The position numbers and the translations under genes were made by a program. A DNA stretch of 64,000 bases from Paracentrotus lividus (Eukaryota > Echinodermata > Echinoidea > Camarodonta > Echinidae): contig CALNVZ010003435.1 in assembly GCA_940671915.1 (NCBI GenBank), positions 11,328,930 through 11,392,929 on the forward strand, in the 5' to 3' direction. The notes under the pieces were generated by a model, which was given only the letters and a program-made list of their open reading frames with translations, was not told the DNA's origin and did no database searches. Positions 12,301 to 26,400 of the stretch are shown here, piece by piece (the first letter of the stretch is position 1; each line of letters opens with the position of its first letter).

Positions 12301-15300
12301 AACAGGATCTATAATTTGGCAAGTTCTTCCCAATTTCATATCTGGAATATATACATATCTAGGAACTATATCCTGTTTGATATCAGATTTGGAATGTTAA
12401 CCAAATAACACAGTTGCCTATGAAATCAAAAATGAAATCCACATGCAATATTCTGTATCATACCACTACATCTTCAAACTTTTTTCTTTCTTTTTTAATG
12501 TGAAAAGAAAGTTAAAAGATGTCCAGCAGGATTTTTCTTTGACTTTCTTCTTCTGACACCAAAGGTTATCATTCTAGATCTGATCTGGTCATGTTGTCTG
12601 CTAGGGGACAGAAAGAGTGAACATCCATCTTGCTCTCCATATTTAAAAAAAAAATAAGAATTAAAAAAAAATACACATTTGCACTCCATTTTCACTCATT
12701 TTGGAGTCACCTCAGGATCACTAAATGTTTTTGAGTGATCCCTGAGGTGAATCAAAATTGAAAATGTGTATTTCCACACCAGGTTTACTTTAAATTCACT
12801 TGAATTTTGAGTGACTTTCACTATTTCTAAAATAAACTCCATCAAGAATGACATTTTTTACTTTTTCTGGGGGGGGGGGGAGGAGAGTAAATGTAACTCT
12901 TTTACAGTATTGACAAACATTTTCTCTTATTATGTTAATCGAGCCAAATAAATACAAGCTATTGAAATAAAATTCCAATAAATTGCCAATTGCCTGTTTA
13001 CAGCGAGAAATAAGTTACATGCAGGTGAACTTTAGAACTAGCGACATTTGCACAAATGTATTAATTATGTAACTATGCAATAATTAATTTCCCTTTAAAG
13101 CTGGTGAAAAAAAAAATTGAAAAATGGCAATACTGATCTTTTTTAAAGAGAAATCTTCTGTTTTCATGTCACAAAATGCTTTTTCATATAATTTTAGGGA
13201 TATCAAAAAAAAGAGGGAAAATCTACTTTTCTTTGCTACAAATTAATGTTTCAAGCAAAGGGTTAAGCTAAACAAGTTAACATACTTCTCTCTGCCTGCA
13301 GACAAGAATTATACATGGCAACTAACACAAAGAAACTACATGTACATCTATGGCAGATGATTTCTGTTATTCATCAGATGACATCAATCACAAGTAAGAT
13401 AATTCAAAGAAAATGAAAGATCTGTAGGATATAGAGGATAAGGCTGTCCTGGGGGCTCCCCCTCTGAGGAAGCCATAACTGTCTTGAGATGGGAAGTACT
13501 TAATTAAGATGAGCAGCACAGCGCAGACACAACAAAAAATACACTAATTACAAGTACCTAGCAGAAAATGGGTAAAAGTACCATGTATGGTACAGAAGCA
13601 AGGCAGACTTGGCGTGGAAGTTTGTGTACTTGTAGTTATTGCTAATAATTGTCCCATTGAAATTAGTTTAATGTATGGAATCCAACATTTATTCAACATG
13701 TTGTTCAAATTAGTTTAATGATTGTTTCATTTCACTTCTCAAATAAATATAATGTCTGCATTCATATTTTTACTCATATATTTTGTTAAACTTTTGAACA
13801 ACTTTGTTTTTTTTATAACTGCATTATGAACTTTCAAAAAAAAAATTGCGACAATAAAAAAAATAAATAAACACAAAACACAACAAAGTAAATAAAAAAC
13901 ATAATTAACAGCCCACATTTTTAGGTGGGGAAAAACTTGTTGGATCTGTTGACTGATCAAGCTATTTCACAGGATTAGATTCACTCTAATGAATTTAATG
14001 ACGATGATGAACTGATAAAAAAACCTTAGAAATTATAATCGACTCTCTTTTAGGTGGCTCAAGTTATCAAAATTCTTCTGCCCAATGGGTTGAAACAGAG
14101 ATTACTATTTCTAAAAAATAAATATTTGTTATCCACATTATATCTTAAACTAACATCAAACACACCTGCACAAAACAAAGACAAATTTTTCTTTATGAAA
14201 TCCTTTGGCCTTGGTGAAACTGGCAGATGTCATGTAGAACAAAAACTGATGGAAACAATTATGTCTCGTTACGGGCAGATGGACAATCAAATATAGAAAA
14301 CAAAAGGACAGATACTGTTTATTATGACACTAAAAACTAAATATATAAGATTTCTGTAATTAAAAGCAAATAGTATATATCCAAAGAACAACAAAATAGC
14401 TACTTTGATTAAACATTCAAATGTAATATCACTGAGATAAATCAGCCACAGTATGATACAAACAATCATTTTAAATAAACAAAAGCCGTTTTCATACAAT
14501 TCAAAATAAGTTTATATAAATTGCAAAGTTATGGTGAAGTTACTCACAATGAATTTGAGAATTAAAAACATTGTATACTAATAAATTCTATATTTTATTG
14601 TGATTTTTTTTTTTTTACTATTCATAATTATTTTTTGTTATATACTCTCTTAATGTAAACAAGTAAATATCCACTTGTTCAAGGAGCTGAACGATGGACA
14701 ACATGCTTTTGAGTGGAAAACCACTCTGAGAGGAGTGAAAGTTGTTATTTGGATAACTAGTTTCTACTCTAAACAGAGCTAACAACTCACTTCCACACTC
14801 GTTTTAGATTGAAATTTTAACACTCGAATACGTGATGTCCACCATTTCACTTCCTTCACTCCTTTTTTCCACTCTTTCCACTCGTCTTAGTACATTAAAA
14901 GAGTAATTGTGTAAGATGTACAATGTATACATTAAACATGCCCTTATTGTGGATATGCCCAAGTGACATCGAGTACACACAAAAAAAAATTGAATAATCC
15001 ATTAATCAGTTCTATAGACAAGAAACAATTAATATATATCAACACACTTTGGTTTCGCTGGTATAACATGCATTATTAAAACTGAAAATCAGAAAGCTAT
15101 GGGATTGCAATTGGTAATGTCACTGTACAAGCCTAAACCTACAGATGACTCCCTTAGAATATAAACCTAATTACTAAAATCACCTAATTACTAACACTTA
15201 AAATCTAAAAACAACAACTTTTAGTTATTTATAAATATAGATTTGACATGCTAAGCAAATGCTGGCAAAGGACATTCAGCTTGCATAAAAGATGGAATAA

Positions 15301-17424
15301 AAAAAGTTGAGAAGGAAAAGATAACAGACTTGAAGAAATCTATTGGAGAGAAAGGAAAGAAAGGAGAGAGAGGAGGGGAGGAGTATCAAGAAAGATTTCA
15401 ACCAAAGAAGATTTCAACCAACGGAAGAAGAATGGGGGCAAGCTTTAATCAGTGATGTCCGATGAGGAATGATTGATTGATTGGATGTATATCTCTAGGT
15501 TTATTGTGCAGCATGAATGCTTGGACTGGTTTCACTGATATCCTGGAAACGATTGATCATTGTTGATAAAGAAAAGTTCGGAAAACATCCAAATGACAAA
15601 AGAAAGTCAAGCTGAAATTGTAAAGCACAGTGCAGGATCCAGGATTTTTTTTAATTGGAACTGGAGTAGTGGTAGATGTAGAAGGAATAGAGGTAAAATC
15701 ATCAAATTTGATCAGTTACAATATTTAATTCACATTTGTCCAAACGGAATTTCCTCATCATCAATGAAGTCCAAAAAAAGTTCTATTAACATATCCAAGT
15801 GACAAACGAGAGGTGAACTGAAATGTAAACTGAAGGTGTACAAATTTATCCTATTAAATTTGATAAAGTGCAATGCACAATCCAAGTTTTACATAAGATG
15901 TTGGAAATTATATATAAATATTTAAGTAATTAATGTATATTTCAAGCAACTTTAAATAATGAAAGATTTAAGAGATGGGAGTAGAAACTTGTGTCTTTTA
16001 AACGTTCTTGATTTTCAAATATGATTTCAAGCCAAATTGACCTAGATTCCTGTCTGTTTACCCATTCAGTGTACATTTCATGGTCCATTACAACATTCAT
16101 TCCTTGTACATTTCATCTTGCCTAGATGTAAGTTTCACTACTTGATTGACAGGTTGAATACATTATTGATTTATTGTTTGTTTCATGACATTCATTGTTA
16201 GTATGTTTCATCTTGTCCTAGATGTCACATGTACATTTCAACATTCATACCCTTTTCTCAGTACCACATTTTCCTTAACCCCATACAACGGAGTATTAGA
16301 AAGGAGTTTGAATCTCCTTGGTACACTTGGGACACTGATATGATCTGAAAACAACCCTTAAAGTTATAATGGACTGTGAATGTATACAATCATGATAACT
16401 TGAAAATTTATGCAACTCCAGAGTAAATAATTGAGAATGCTATTTGATACAGATTTCAGATTCAAAACATTAAACAAAAACCCTTAGAAAATACAGTATG
16501 ACATGATTTATACATTAGACAATGTATTGAACGATTAGGCTCTATATATGAATTATTCATAATTCTGACATAGCAGTGGCTGAACAAGGGGGCATGCCTA
16601 GAGTGGCCAGCTTTTCTAGAGGGATCACGTACATATTCATATCAAAGAATTTTTGGCTGTTCTCCCCTTTCAAATCCTGGATTCACCAAGTCAGGGTCGA
16701 AGACCGAGGGTATGATAGATGCCTCCCCCCCCCCCCCAACAAAAAAGGAGGGGATGGGCATGCAATTTCCTCTATGATTTACCCCTATCTATAACCAAAA
16801 TTTTCTGTTTAAAAATATGCCTGAACCTCTTAAAATGAAAATCAGCATTCTGGAAGCTAGGCTACACCTCCCTCTCTATCGAATTAATTCTCTTTATTTT
16901 TACGCCTCCTCTTTCTCTCCACAAAAGCCTCTTTCCAATCGTGGGCAAACTTAACACAAAAGCAATACATCCATATCATGAAATTGGATGAGATAACATC
17001 TCTTCTTTTGTCAATCTTATCAATCCGGAAAATCACATTAACATTAGTCATCAAGTTTCTTTATGCAAGGCCAGCTCCGAGTAATTTTCAGGGTAAGATT
17101 TTATCATCCATCATCTTTCATCTCTTTCTTTCTCTGATTGTATCTTATTTTTCTTCATGAAATTTTCAGGGTCAAATGAGATAAGATGCTTATCGGAAGG
17201 GTATTTATTTACCTGCTATATTTCTCTCTCACATTATTAGAGCTCTCTCTCTCTCTCTCTCATCAGAGTATATTTTTAATGTTGTAGCTTTGAGAATAGT
17301 CAGAAACATGTCACAAACAAAATTAAGGGACAGACAGAGAGAGAGAGGGAGATAGAGAAATACATGTATAGAGCATGAAAGATGAAGAATTTAAATATAT
17401 AAAATCAGAGAAAAACAGAGAGCA

Positions 17425-17469
<45 letters not shown>

Positions 17470-20400
17470 GAGACGGGAAGATATAGTGTGAAAGGACAAG
17501 AAAGAGAGTGAGGCAGATGGAGAGAAAGAGAGAGCGGGGGAGGGGGGGGGTGCAATTAGGAGACAGAAATATCTTACAACAGATTCATGTAGATATGAAC
17601 AGAACTTACCATACATGTAGTACATTATTGTACATAAGCCAGTTAGGCCTACACTAAACATGAAATAACTAACCAAGATAAGATGAAAGATAGAGAGAAA
17701 ATCACATGAAAAAGGAGGAAACAGAGACAAACTTTGTCAAGTTCAGTGAATTGAGTGGAGACTAATCACATAACAAACATCAGACAAGTTAGATAGGAGT
17801 GAAAGCAATACAGATAAAACACACCTGCGCAGATTGGGAAACCAGATTATCAACAAAAGAAACTAAATTAAACTGGCGGAAATATGTCGAGTATAGCGTT
17901 ACAGCTTTAAACAAAGATTATGTATTGTGTTTAGAAATGTCATAATAGCAATGAGGAAATATTAGGATTTTTCACTATTTGGCTACAAGTTTCAAAATCA
18001 ATAGCTTGATATTTATAGTCTGCAATGATTTTCAAGCCTTATATGTATACTGCTTTCCAATTCTTAGGTACATCTCAATTAGCAGGACTCTGCGTACTGT
18101 GTGTTAGTGAAAGCTTGAAACAAATTACACAGTAAATACATCTATAGATGCAATAATGCTGTCAGATAACATCAAATAAGTAAAAATTGATGTATATACA
18201 ATGATTAGGAAAAATATGTAAGAAAAATGTGGTAAAATGTTATTTGGGTAGGACTACAAAGAAACAAAGACAAATGAAAAGAAATAAAATGGAAAGATGA
18301 CAAGAAATGGAAATGGGGCCGAAACATACTAAATTCAAGGTAAATGGATAAAGGAAGATAGGTGCCATACAATGGTAAACATAGAGGGTAGAAGTGTCAG
18401 GATACTACAGTCTGTGTCAAATAAAATGGTACAAGTGGAAAACATTTTTTTATAGTATGAAGATTAATCACAGCCCGCTATTGTTTGGTATTTTCAAAAA
18501 GCAGGAAGATCAGGCTTTCACCTGCAATTTTTTTCATCACATTTGGTGTAGTAATTTTTGAAATATGACTAGTTTTCTACAATCAAGAAAAAATCCATTT
18601 TTCGCACGCCGTCCCATGCCTTTGTGTATAGGTTTTGCATAATGACCATGAAGTGCTCAATTTCGATTTGTTCCTCGTCGCACAAAATTTAGCACAACTT
18701 TTGTTTTACGAAAGCAAATTATACAGAACAAAGCGCATCAGCAAGGAAAATTATTTGGCTTTATTCTGGTACCACATACACACATTATTTGAAAATATTT
18801 CACACCTAAATATTTTTTTTCCGACTGTACCATTTTTTTTTACACAGACTGTATGTCAAGTATCAGTGTCCTGCTACATGTATATAATTTCAATGTAGGT
18901 TAAAAGTCAGTGTGGGGACTGTATAATAGACCAAGGAATGCACAGCACTGATTGGCTCAAAGTAAGATCAGCCACACTATCACTAATTTGTAGGGGTAGG
19001 CACACATACCCATGTCCTTCCTATGTAGTGCACGATGCAGTTTAAAACTATAAGATTTAAATAGGCTATGCACTGTTGCTGCCCACAGGCAATAAGAACA
19101 TTTTGACTAGTCTTCACTTGACATGATATAATTTCCTGAAGCATAAAAAAATGGAGTCTTCGTTTGCAGACTAGACTGACAATACAATGGAAAAGACCAA
19201 CAAAAAAAACTAACATTACCCTTTATGGCATAGATCAATTTAGAGTTTATTAACAGCCATGGAATAATAAAGTTTTGTAACCCCATGGGTTAGCCATGTG
19301 AAATAGGCCATAATACTTTTAAAAATAATAAAGTCTGAGTCTGAGTCTTCAGACTACTTTGAATGCAAATGATAATTAAACATAGTTGAGATACACCTCA
19401 GATAAGACTTTCCTTAGAAAGAAAAAGAAAAAATCATAGATGGAATTGGAGATAAGAAAACACCTGTAGAAAAAATGAAAGGTTCAAAGAGATTAAAAAG
19501 AGAGATTGCAACACTTCCCTGGCTCTAGTAAGAACCCGGATTAAAGAGTAAATATGACATTTTTAAGGGATGTAAACAGAAAAGCTGTAGGAAGGAGGGT
19601 ATGGAATTATGGTAAACACATTTTTTAAGGATTCGTTCCACTTTGTTGAAATTTTGATCTGATATTTATAGAGCTTTTGTCTAGTTATCACCTGGAAATC
19701 ACCCAATATCTAGTTATTAAAAAATTGCGGCATCTTTTTTTGTATTTGGATAGCCTAGTTATATTGAGCCAACCGGATCTGGCAGAGTCTACTAGCTCTC
19801 TTTCTATATATTAATCAGAAATGTATACTATGCCATGCATGAATGAATGTGTTTCGTCTGTTTTGTTTATTAACATATACGAACATAATAATAGCAAAGC
19901 ATGAAATTATTAGACAAACTGAGTTTATGATAGTGTGTCTGGCTTGGACCGATAATATATTTTCCCAGGAATTTACATGTACATCACAAACTGAAACATT
20001 TAAAGGCAACATACTGTTGCTCTCTTCACAAAATACATGTAATATCTTATCTACAGTCTGTGTAAAAAAAATGGTACAGTCGGGGAAAAAATCATTTAGG
20101 TGTGAAATCTGTTCATATAATGTGTGTTTGTGGTACTAAATTAAAGCCAAAAGATTTTTCTTTTTGATGCGCTTTGTCCTGTATAATTTGCTTTTGTAAA
20201 ACAAAAGTTATGCTAAGTTTTGTGCGACGAGGAACAAATCAAAATTACGCACTTCTATTGTTCTGGAGCGCTGAATTCACGGTCATAATGCGAAATCGTA
20301 CACAAAGGCATGGGACGGCGTGCGAAAAATGGATTTTTCTTGATTGCAGAAAATTAGTCATATCTCAAAAAATACTGCACCAAATGTGATGGAAAAAATT

Positions 20401-23400
20401 GCAGAAGAAAGAGTGATATTCCTGCTTTATGAAAATAACAAACAATACCACGTTGATATTAACCTTCACACTATAAAAAAAAATGTTTTCCAACTGTACC
20501 ATTTTATTTGACACAGACTGTACATGAGCATTGTATTTGATATGGTGCTGGTTTAGGATTTGAGATTTTTTTTTGTTTAGTTTTTTTGCTTTCAAGATCA
20601 TCTTTACATTATCAGGCATCATAATCAAATATAAAACAAAGGTAGGAAGACACCATGTGTATGTTTGAGTATCCTGACAAAGAATGAACTAACATCTCCC
20701 TGATAAGGAACGTTTACATCATACAATCGATAAAGAAATAGAAACAAAAAGGGAGATAATGTGCTGACCGTTATAACGCTATCTCTGTACTTTACTACAT
20801 TATCTACCTCATATCACTCCATACATGTTATTTTAAATGATTGGAAATGGAAAAAAAGTTACTGGTCTTCCTTAAGAAAGTACAGTCAATGTTTGGTTTA
20901 TGAGATACTAAGTGGAAGAGGAGAAACAATGATAGACAAGCGAGGAAAAGTGTTTTTAAAAATGCTAGCACATTCCCACAGAGAAATAATCAAAACCTCT
21001 GGCGATAATGAGTTATATAACATATATACCCTTTGTTTGGGAAAATATAATGTGTTCTGTCCATCTGAAATGAGTCTTAAAATCTGTAAAACATCGGAAT
21101 GGAAATATAACCCTCAAATTTTACCTCCTACTGAAATTGCAAGACATCATACTATCTTCAAAACTAGGGTAATTCACATTTTTGCTAGTGCTTGTTTTGC
21201 AGCTTGCATCAGGCGACTGCTAACTCCTTTGATTGCCTTGTGTTTCGACATGACTGTAGAAAGAGTATGGCTATCTTGCTCCTGTATGCCTGAAGGAAAA
21301 GTGCATCTTCCAACATAAAATAAGGATTGTCTCCAAAATCTGAAGCACACTAGATTCAGAGGTGCCAAACTAATACACGACTAGATGTGACCACAGCATT
21401 AGTAGCCCCTTGTAGAAAGACCATCGACCTATGAAGACTAAAATTGTGTTCACATTTTACTACTTTAATAATAATTGTGTTCACATTTTACTACTTTAAT
21501 AATAATTGTGTTCACATTTTACTACTTTAATAATAATTGTGTTCACATTTTACTACTTTAATAATCCTGACCATTTGCATCAGTCTGAAAGCTCTCAAAC
21601 TTTATCATCACATCCTGGAGATAAAGATATCATTCACTAATTACTTTGTTCTTATTACAAAGGCTGATAATTGATAATGAATTAATGGAATTCCCATGAA
21701 TAAAAGTAACCCTGACATAATTTAATATATTTACTCTGAAATCTCATCTCATCACTGATATGCTGTACTTTCTGCGATGATCTATCATTGAGATAGATAT
21801 ATCTAATTAAATTAAAGATACAATGGCTAGCATCCTTCATCAATCTTCAATTTCTTAATATATATTCATATTACAGTATTCATTGATCTGTTCTCAGACT
21901 TATGAAATGTCATGCAAATTTATAGTTGTTTGCTTTAAAAAAAAAAAAAAAATCAGAAATCCCAGAACTACAGGCCTACATATTTGAATTGCCTATTTAA
22001 GTGTTTATATCTACATGTAAGTAGCTACCCTCCCCCCCCCCATATAAAAATGAGCTAAATTAATGAGATTTTTAGGACTTTGTATCGTGACAGGGAAAAA
22101 AGGATCTAAAAAGCCCCCCCTCCTGCCGTCCCTTTCGGCATATCAACTCTAATGGGCATTCCTGAATGTAGATCAAGATAACCCAGTGACAGTCTTGAAA
22201 GGTGTTACTAGACTTCCCCCTCCAGACTCCCTTATCGTATTAACGGGTCGGGACCAAGTCTTACGTTCACCTTGCCACCGAGTACGCAGCTGGCAGGGAC
22301 TCCCACAATCCCCTGGGATTGCGGAATCTACTCCATTTTGCAGAGTCACAGAGATGGAGGTACGAGATAAACTGTTTAACATTTCCATGCGTTTCAGAGA
22401 TAAAGAAAACTTTCCCCCATTTTTTTTCAATACAGGTATTCATTTAACTGCCTCCATACATTTGTGAAGTTGGAGGAAGGTACAAAAAGATAGAGAAGAG
22501 AAGAAGAGAGAAGGATAGAAAAATATAGGAAGAAAGAAAGCCAGAAAGATAGAGACATGTGCCCGAGAAAGAGAGAAAGGAGTGAGAGAGCTATATTTTG
22601 CTTGGGTAATTAGAGGTTAATTAGTATCTGAGACAAGCATGCAGGATATTGAAAATGATTATATAGAAATTCTGATATGCGCTCCAGAGATGCAAAGACC
22701 ATAAACATGCAGATCTGTTCATGTTCAATTATTCTAAGCACAGATATTAAACTGTTACGTCAAAGTGACGTGGAAATATGTAATTCTACAAACTTTTTTT
22801 ACCCGCTACGCAAAGTTGTGGTAGATGCACAATTTACTCCTTGCATAAATTAAATCTGTGATAGAATTGTACAATGTTTTTAGTCCACAGGTTTTGAAAA
22901 AATTGGGCATAAAGTATTGAAGCGTAAGAATTGTGAACAAAACCAAGAATATTAGAAGAATTTTATACACTGAATGACAGTTTGACAAACATTGTGAAGC
23001 AGTCTTTTCTTTTTCCGCCACATGCATGCTTCTTCCGATAAAATACATTATTTCCATTTTCCAAAAGATTTGAATTAGGAATCTTCAATACCAGCACAAA
23101 TTTGATCATAAAATCTAACATTTGTCATTTCAATTTCAACCATATATTCATTATATGCAACAGAATGATTCTTTATTCTTATTGGAAAGTTTGGAAACGA
23201 TGCCCCAACTGACCCTACATGTAGTTCCATTACACAATGCTTTCTTTTATTAGACATATCGTCAGTAATGGTGGTATCTCACTTGCCATTAAAAAGGATT
23301 TAAGACTAGTTTGGGACAGGTTTCAGACGGATTCGACTAGTCGCAGAGACATCCCCCGAGTCTCTGCGACATCTCACGAGTCACAAAGACATCTTAGAAA

Positions 23401-26400
23401 GGTCTCTTTAGTCCCCATGATGTCTCATGAGTTTCTGCGACAGCACATGAGTGGCAGAGACATGTCTCTGACAGAAAAAAAAATCATTGGAGACGTCTCC
23501 GAGTATCCAAGTAGCAGAGGCATCTCTTCGAAGTGAGTTCATTCACAAAATTTTATCCAGTATTTCTACAGTTTCAGTATAATCATGAAATGTTCTGTAT
23601 GAAGAAAAGGATAATCTCACAAATGACCTCGTAGATAAACCAAATATTTACCTAGTATTATATGATAACATTTAGCTTTAAGCCTATATTATCAACAAGA
23701 TCACGACAACTAAGCACAATACTTCTGAATTTAAATTTGGAAGATGTATATTGGAAAAGTGCCTGTATCTCAAAGCCTGGGTGCAAATGTGAGTGAACTA
23801 TGAATTTTTTTTTTACAATACCAGAGCAGGATAATCAGTAAAAGTTGAGTGAAGTGCATTTTATGACTGCCTCTATCTTAATGGGATCACAAGTAGATAG
23901 AGATGTTTACAGCTCAACTAACAGAGATCAACCCTTAGTCTTACAAAAGTACGTTTAGGTTTCATAAAAACAGTTTCCTCCTTCTGTTGTACGGCCAGTG
24001 CAAGTTGCATGAAGCTGTCATAAATGCAGGGTGTGTGAGTACAAGAGAACTGACATCCCTTTGAAATGGGTTTCATAAAAATCAATAATGTCTCCTAAAA
24101 TTATTTTGATTAAAACTGATGCAATAAGCATGTAAAAATAATAACTGTTATGAGAGGCATGATTAAGAACTTGACTGTACTTTCAACCAATCAGAAGACA
24201 GGATTAATAAAATGAATAATTGCAAGAAGACTAGTTTTTAAATCAACTAATACAAATTACCAAAAAGAAAGAGCACATATGCAGCAACATTATTCATACA
24301 ATTTCTATGTATACCCACATTTCATTCACCCATTTTTCAAGTATAAAGAGGATTAATTGTGCATGAGGTGCGTATACAAATTTCATTCATCTGCAACAAA
24401 AAACAAAATAAACAATCCGCAATTCATTCGCAAATCATCCTAAAAAGCCAGTGGGACCGCGCCTTAAACTTCAAGCTTTCAATGAAAAATAAGAGTTTTT
24501 CTAAATTGTTGAGCTGAGGTGAGTCTGCCATTTACAGACTACATTCATACTCCTCCACATTTCTTGGTAAAAGAGTCTTGGAGAATAGTCTACACATTTG
24601 CATTTAAGAAATATATATCAGAACTAATTCATTTTCATTGATTGACAGGACACATTTTTTGTCTTGAATTCAGGCTAATTTAACATTAATTCTTCTTCAG
24701 TGTGGATGAGGGGGGGGGGGGGGCTTCTCATGTAGTCTGTTGCATCCCTATTGCTCTGAGGTCATCAAAGATAAGCAACTCTGTATGAGATTGATAACAT
24801 ACTCTTTCCTGCCACAGTGATTTATTCAACCCAGATATAAAAATCTTACATCTCCTGTCTATTCTATTGATTCCATTTCTTTCTGTATCAGCACTACACT
24901 ACAGATATCATTATAATGACTTCTATCTTGGAATACCTTTCCGTGTGGGATAGCACTCATAAACAAAACCCATTTTTTCCCTGTCTCTTTCTACTTTTCA
25001 AGTTCTTGAATTGGACAGCTTCCTATATTGCTGTGCAGAGATTAGATTATTAGGCTGCCATCATAATAAGGTAAACATTCCCAATGATAAAGGTTCCATC
25101 AATGAGATATGATCAGTAAGTTATGGTGTCTGTCTAGTTATCCCAAATGCCTTAGTTTCTTTTCATACATTGTCGCATAAGGGTATTCTTGATCAGCACG
25201 AAGTTGAAAAGTAGCGCGCTTCAAAGCGGATCAGGGGAAAATGTCCAAAGTCAGATAAAGAGAGGTTTTGTGTTTTTGCTAGTTCAAGATATTCTATCAC
25301 AAGATTGTACAACCTAATTCAATGTTTGAAGCTCGCAGCAGTTTGCTTCAATACCACATAAAATGAGCTAAACCGCAAATAAGTCCAAGCTGATGTGGAC
25401 TGACTTTTCTTGAAGAATAGTGGGCTAATTAAGAGAATAGACCTTATATTCTCTGATCTTGCTATTCATGGCATGAGAAATAGTGGGCTCTTTTCTAAGT
25501 TTCAGGCTGATGAAAAAACTTGCTTACGGTGGACTATCAAGCAATGAATGTGATTAAAAAGACAAGAAATTGTTAAGAGCAAGAAGGGAATTAGTAGAAA
25601 ATGGATGGGACTTATGGATGATTCTCAGCCACCAACCTTTTTTACTTTCATTAGACATATTGCAACATCATGAATATCACCAAAACAAAAATACAATTCT
25701 TGAGAAACAGGAGGGCTTAACATCCAAATGCTAAATATAATGTTTTGGCATTAATCAGCAGAGGAAACAGTAGCCCGAATTTCTTCATTAGAATTAATTC
25801 ATTATTTAAGAAAAAAAGGTTTTGTTTTTATAAGTAACTAGTCTCTTGACTCAAATGAGAATAATGTTCTAACCTATCGATCAACAAACTTACATCTCTC
25901 TTTCAAAAGCAAGATGTACATGTATCAAAATAAGCTTGTATTTTAATACCTGAATGGAAATCTCTAAATTAACTTTTATAACACCCAAATTCCTATTGAG
26001 TGTGTGCCAAAAAGGTCTCATGATATTTGTTAACATAATTTTTGTTTTAAAGTTCCTGTAACAGTCTAACCGATCATTAAACTGCCCAGAACAATTAGCT
26101 GCAACGTTTCATGTACATCCTCTCTCTAATTCACAGTTGTAACTTCAACAATAAATTCTCCAACATCAACTAAGATCTATGGGGCGGGTTGTAGTCCCTC
26201 CCATTCATTTCCACTGCAATGTACTCTGTTCCTCAAGGAGGAAATAGAAATTTGTCAAGATTTTACACAAATATCCGACACATTTTCCCTTTCTGAGTTG
26301 ATGCTAGAGCTGCACTGGCCCCCATACTTCCCACCTCTGAGCTCTTTGCCAAGTTGAAATGTGACCCTTTCAACAGGAAGGGTAATTTGTCACCAACTCC

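Noticed and set aside
17323..17730. 135-codon minus-strand frame rich in Ser/Leu
   Set aside because: It is driven by the AG microsatellite and purine-rich flanks.
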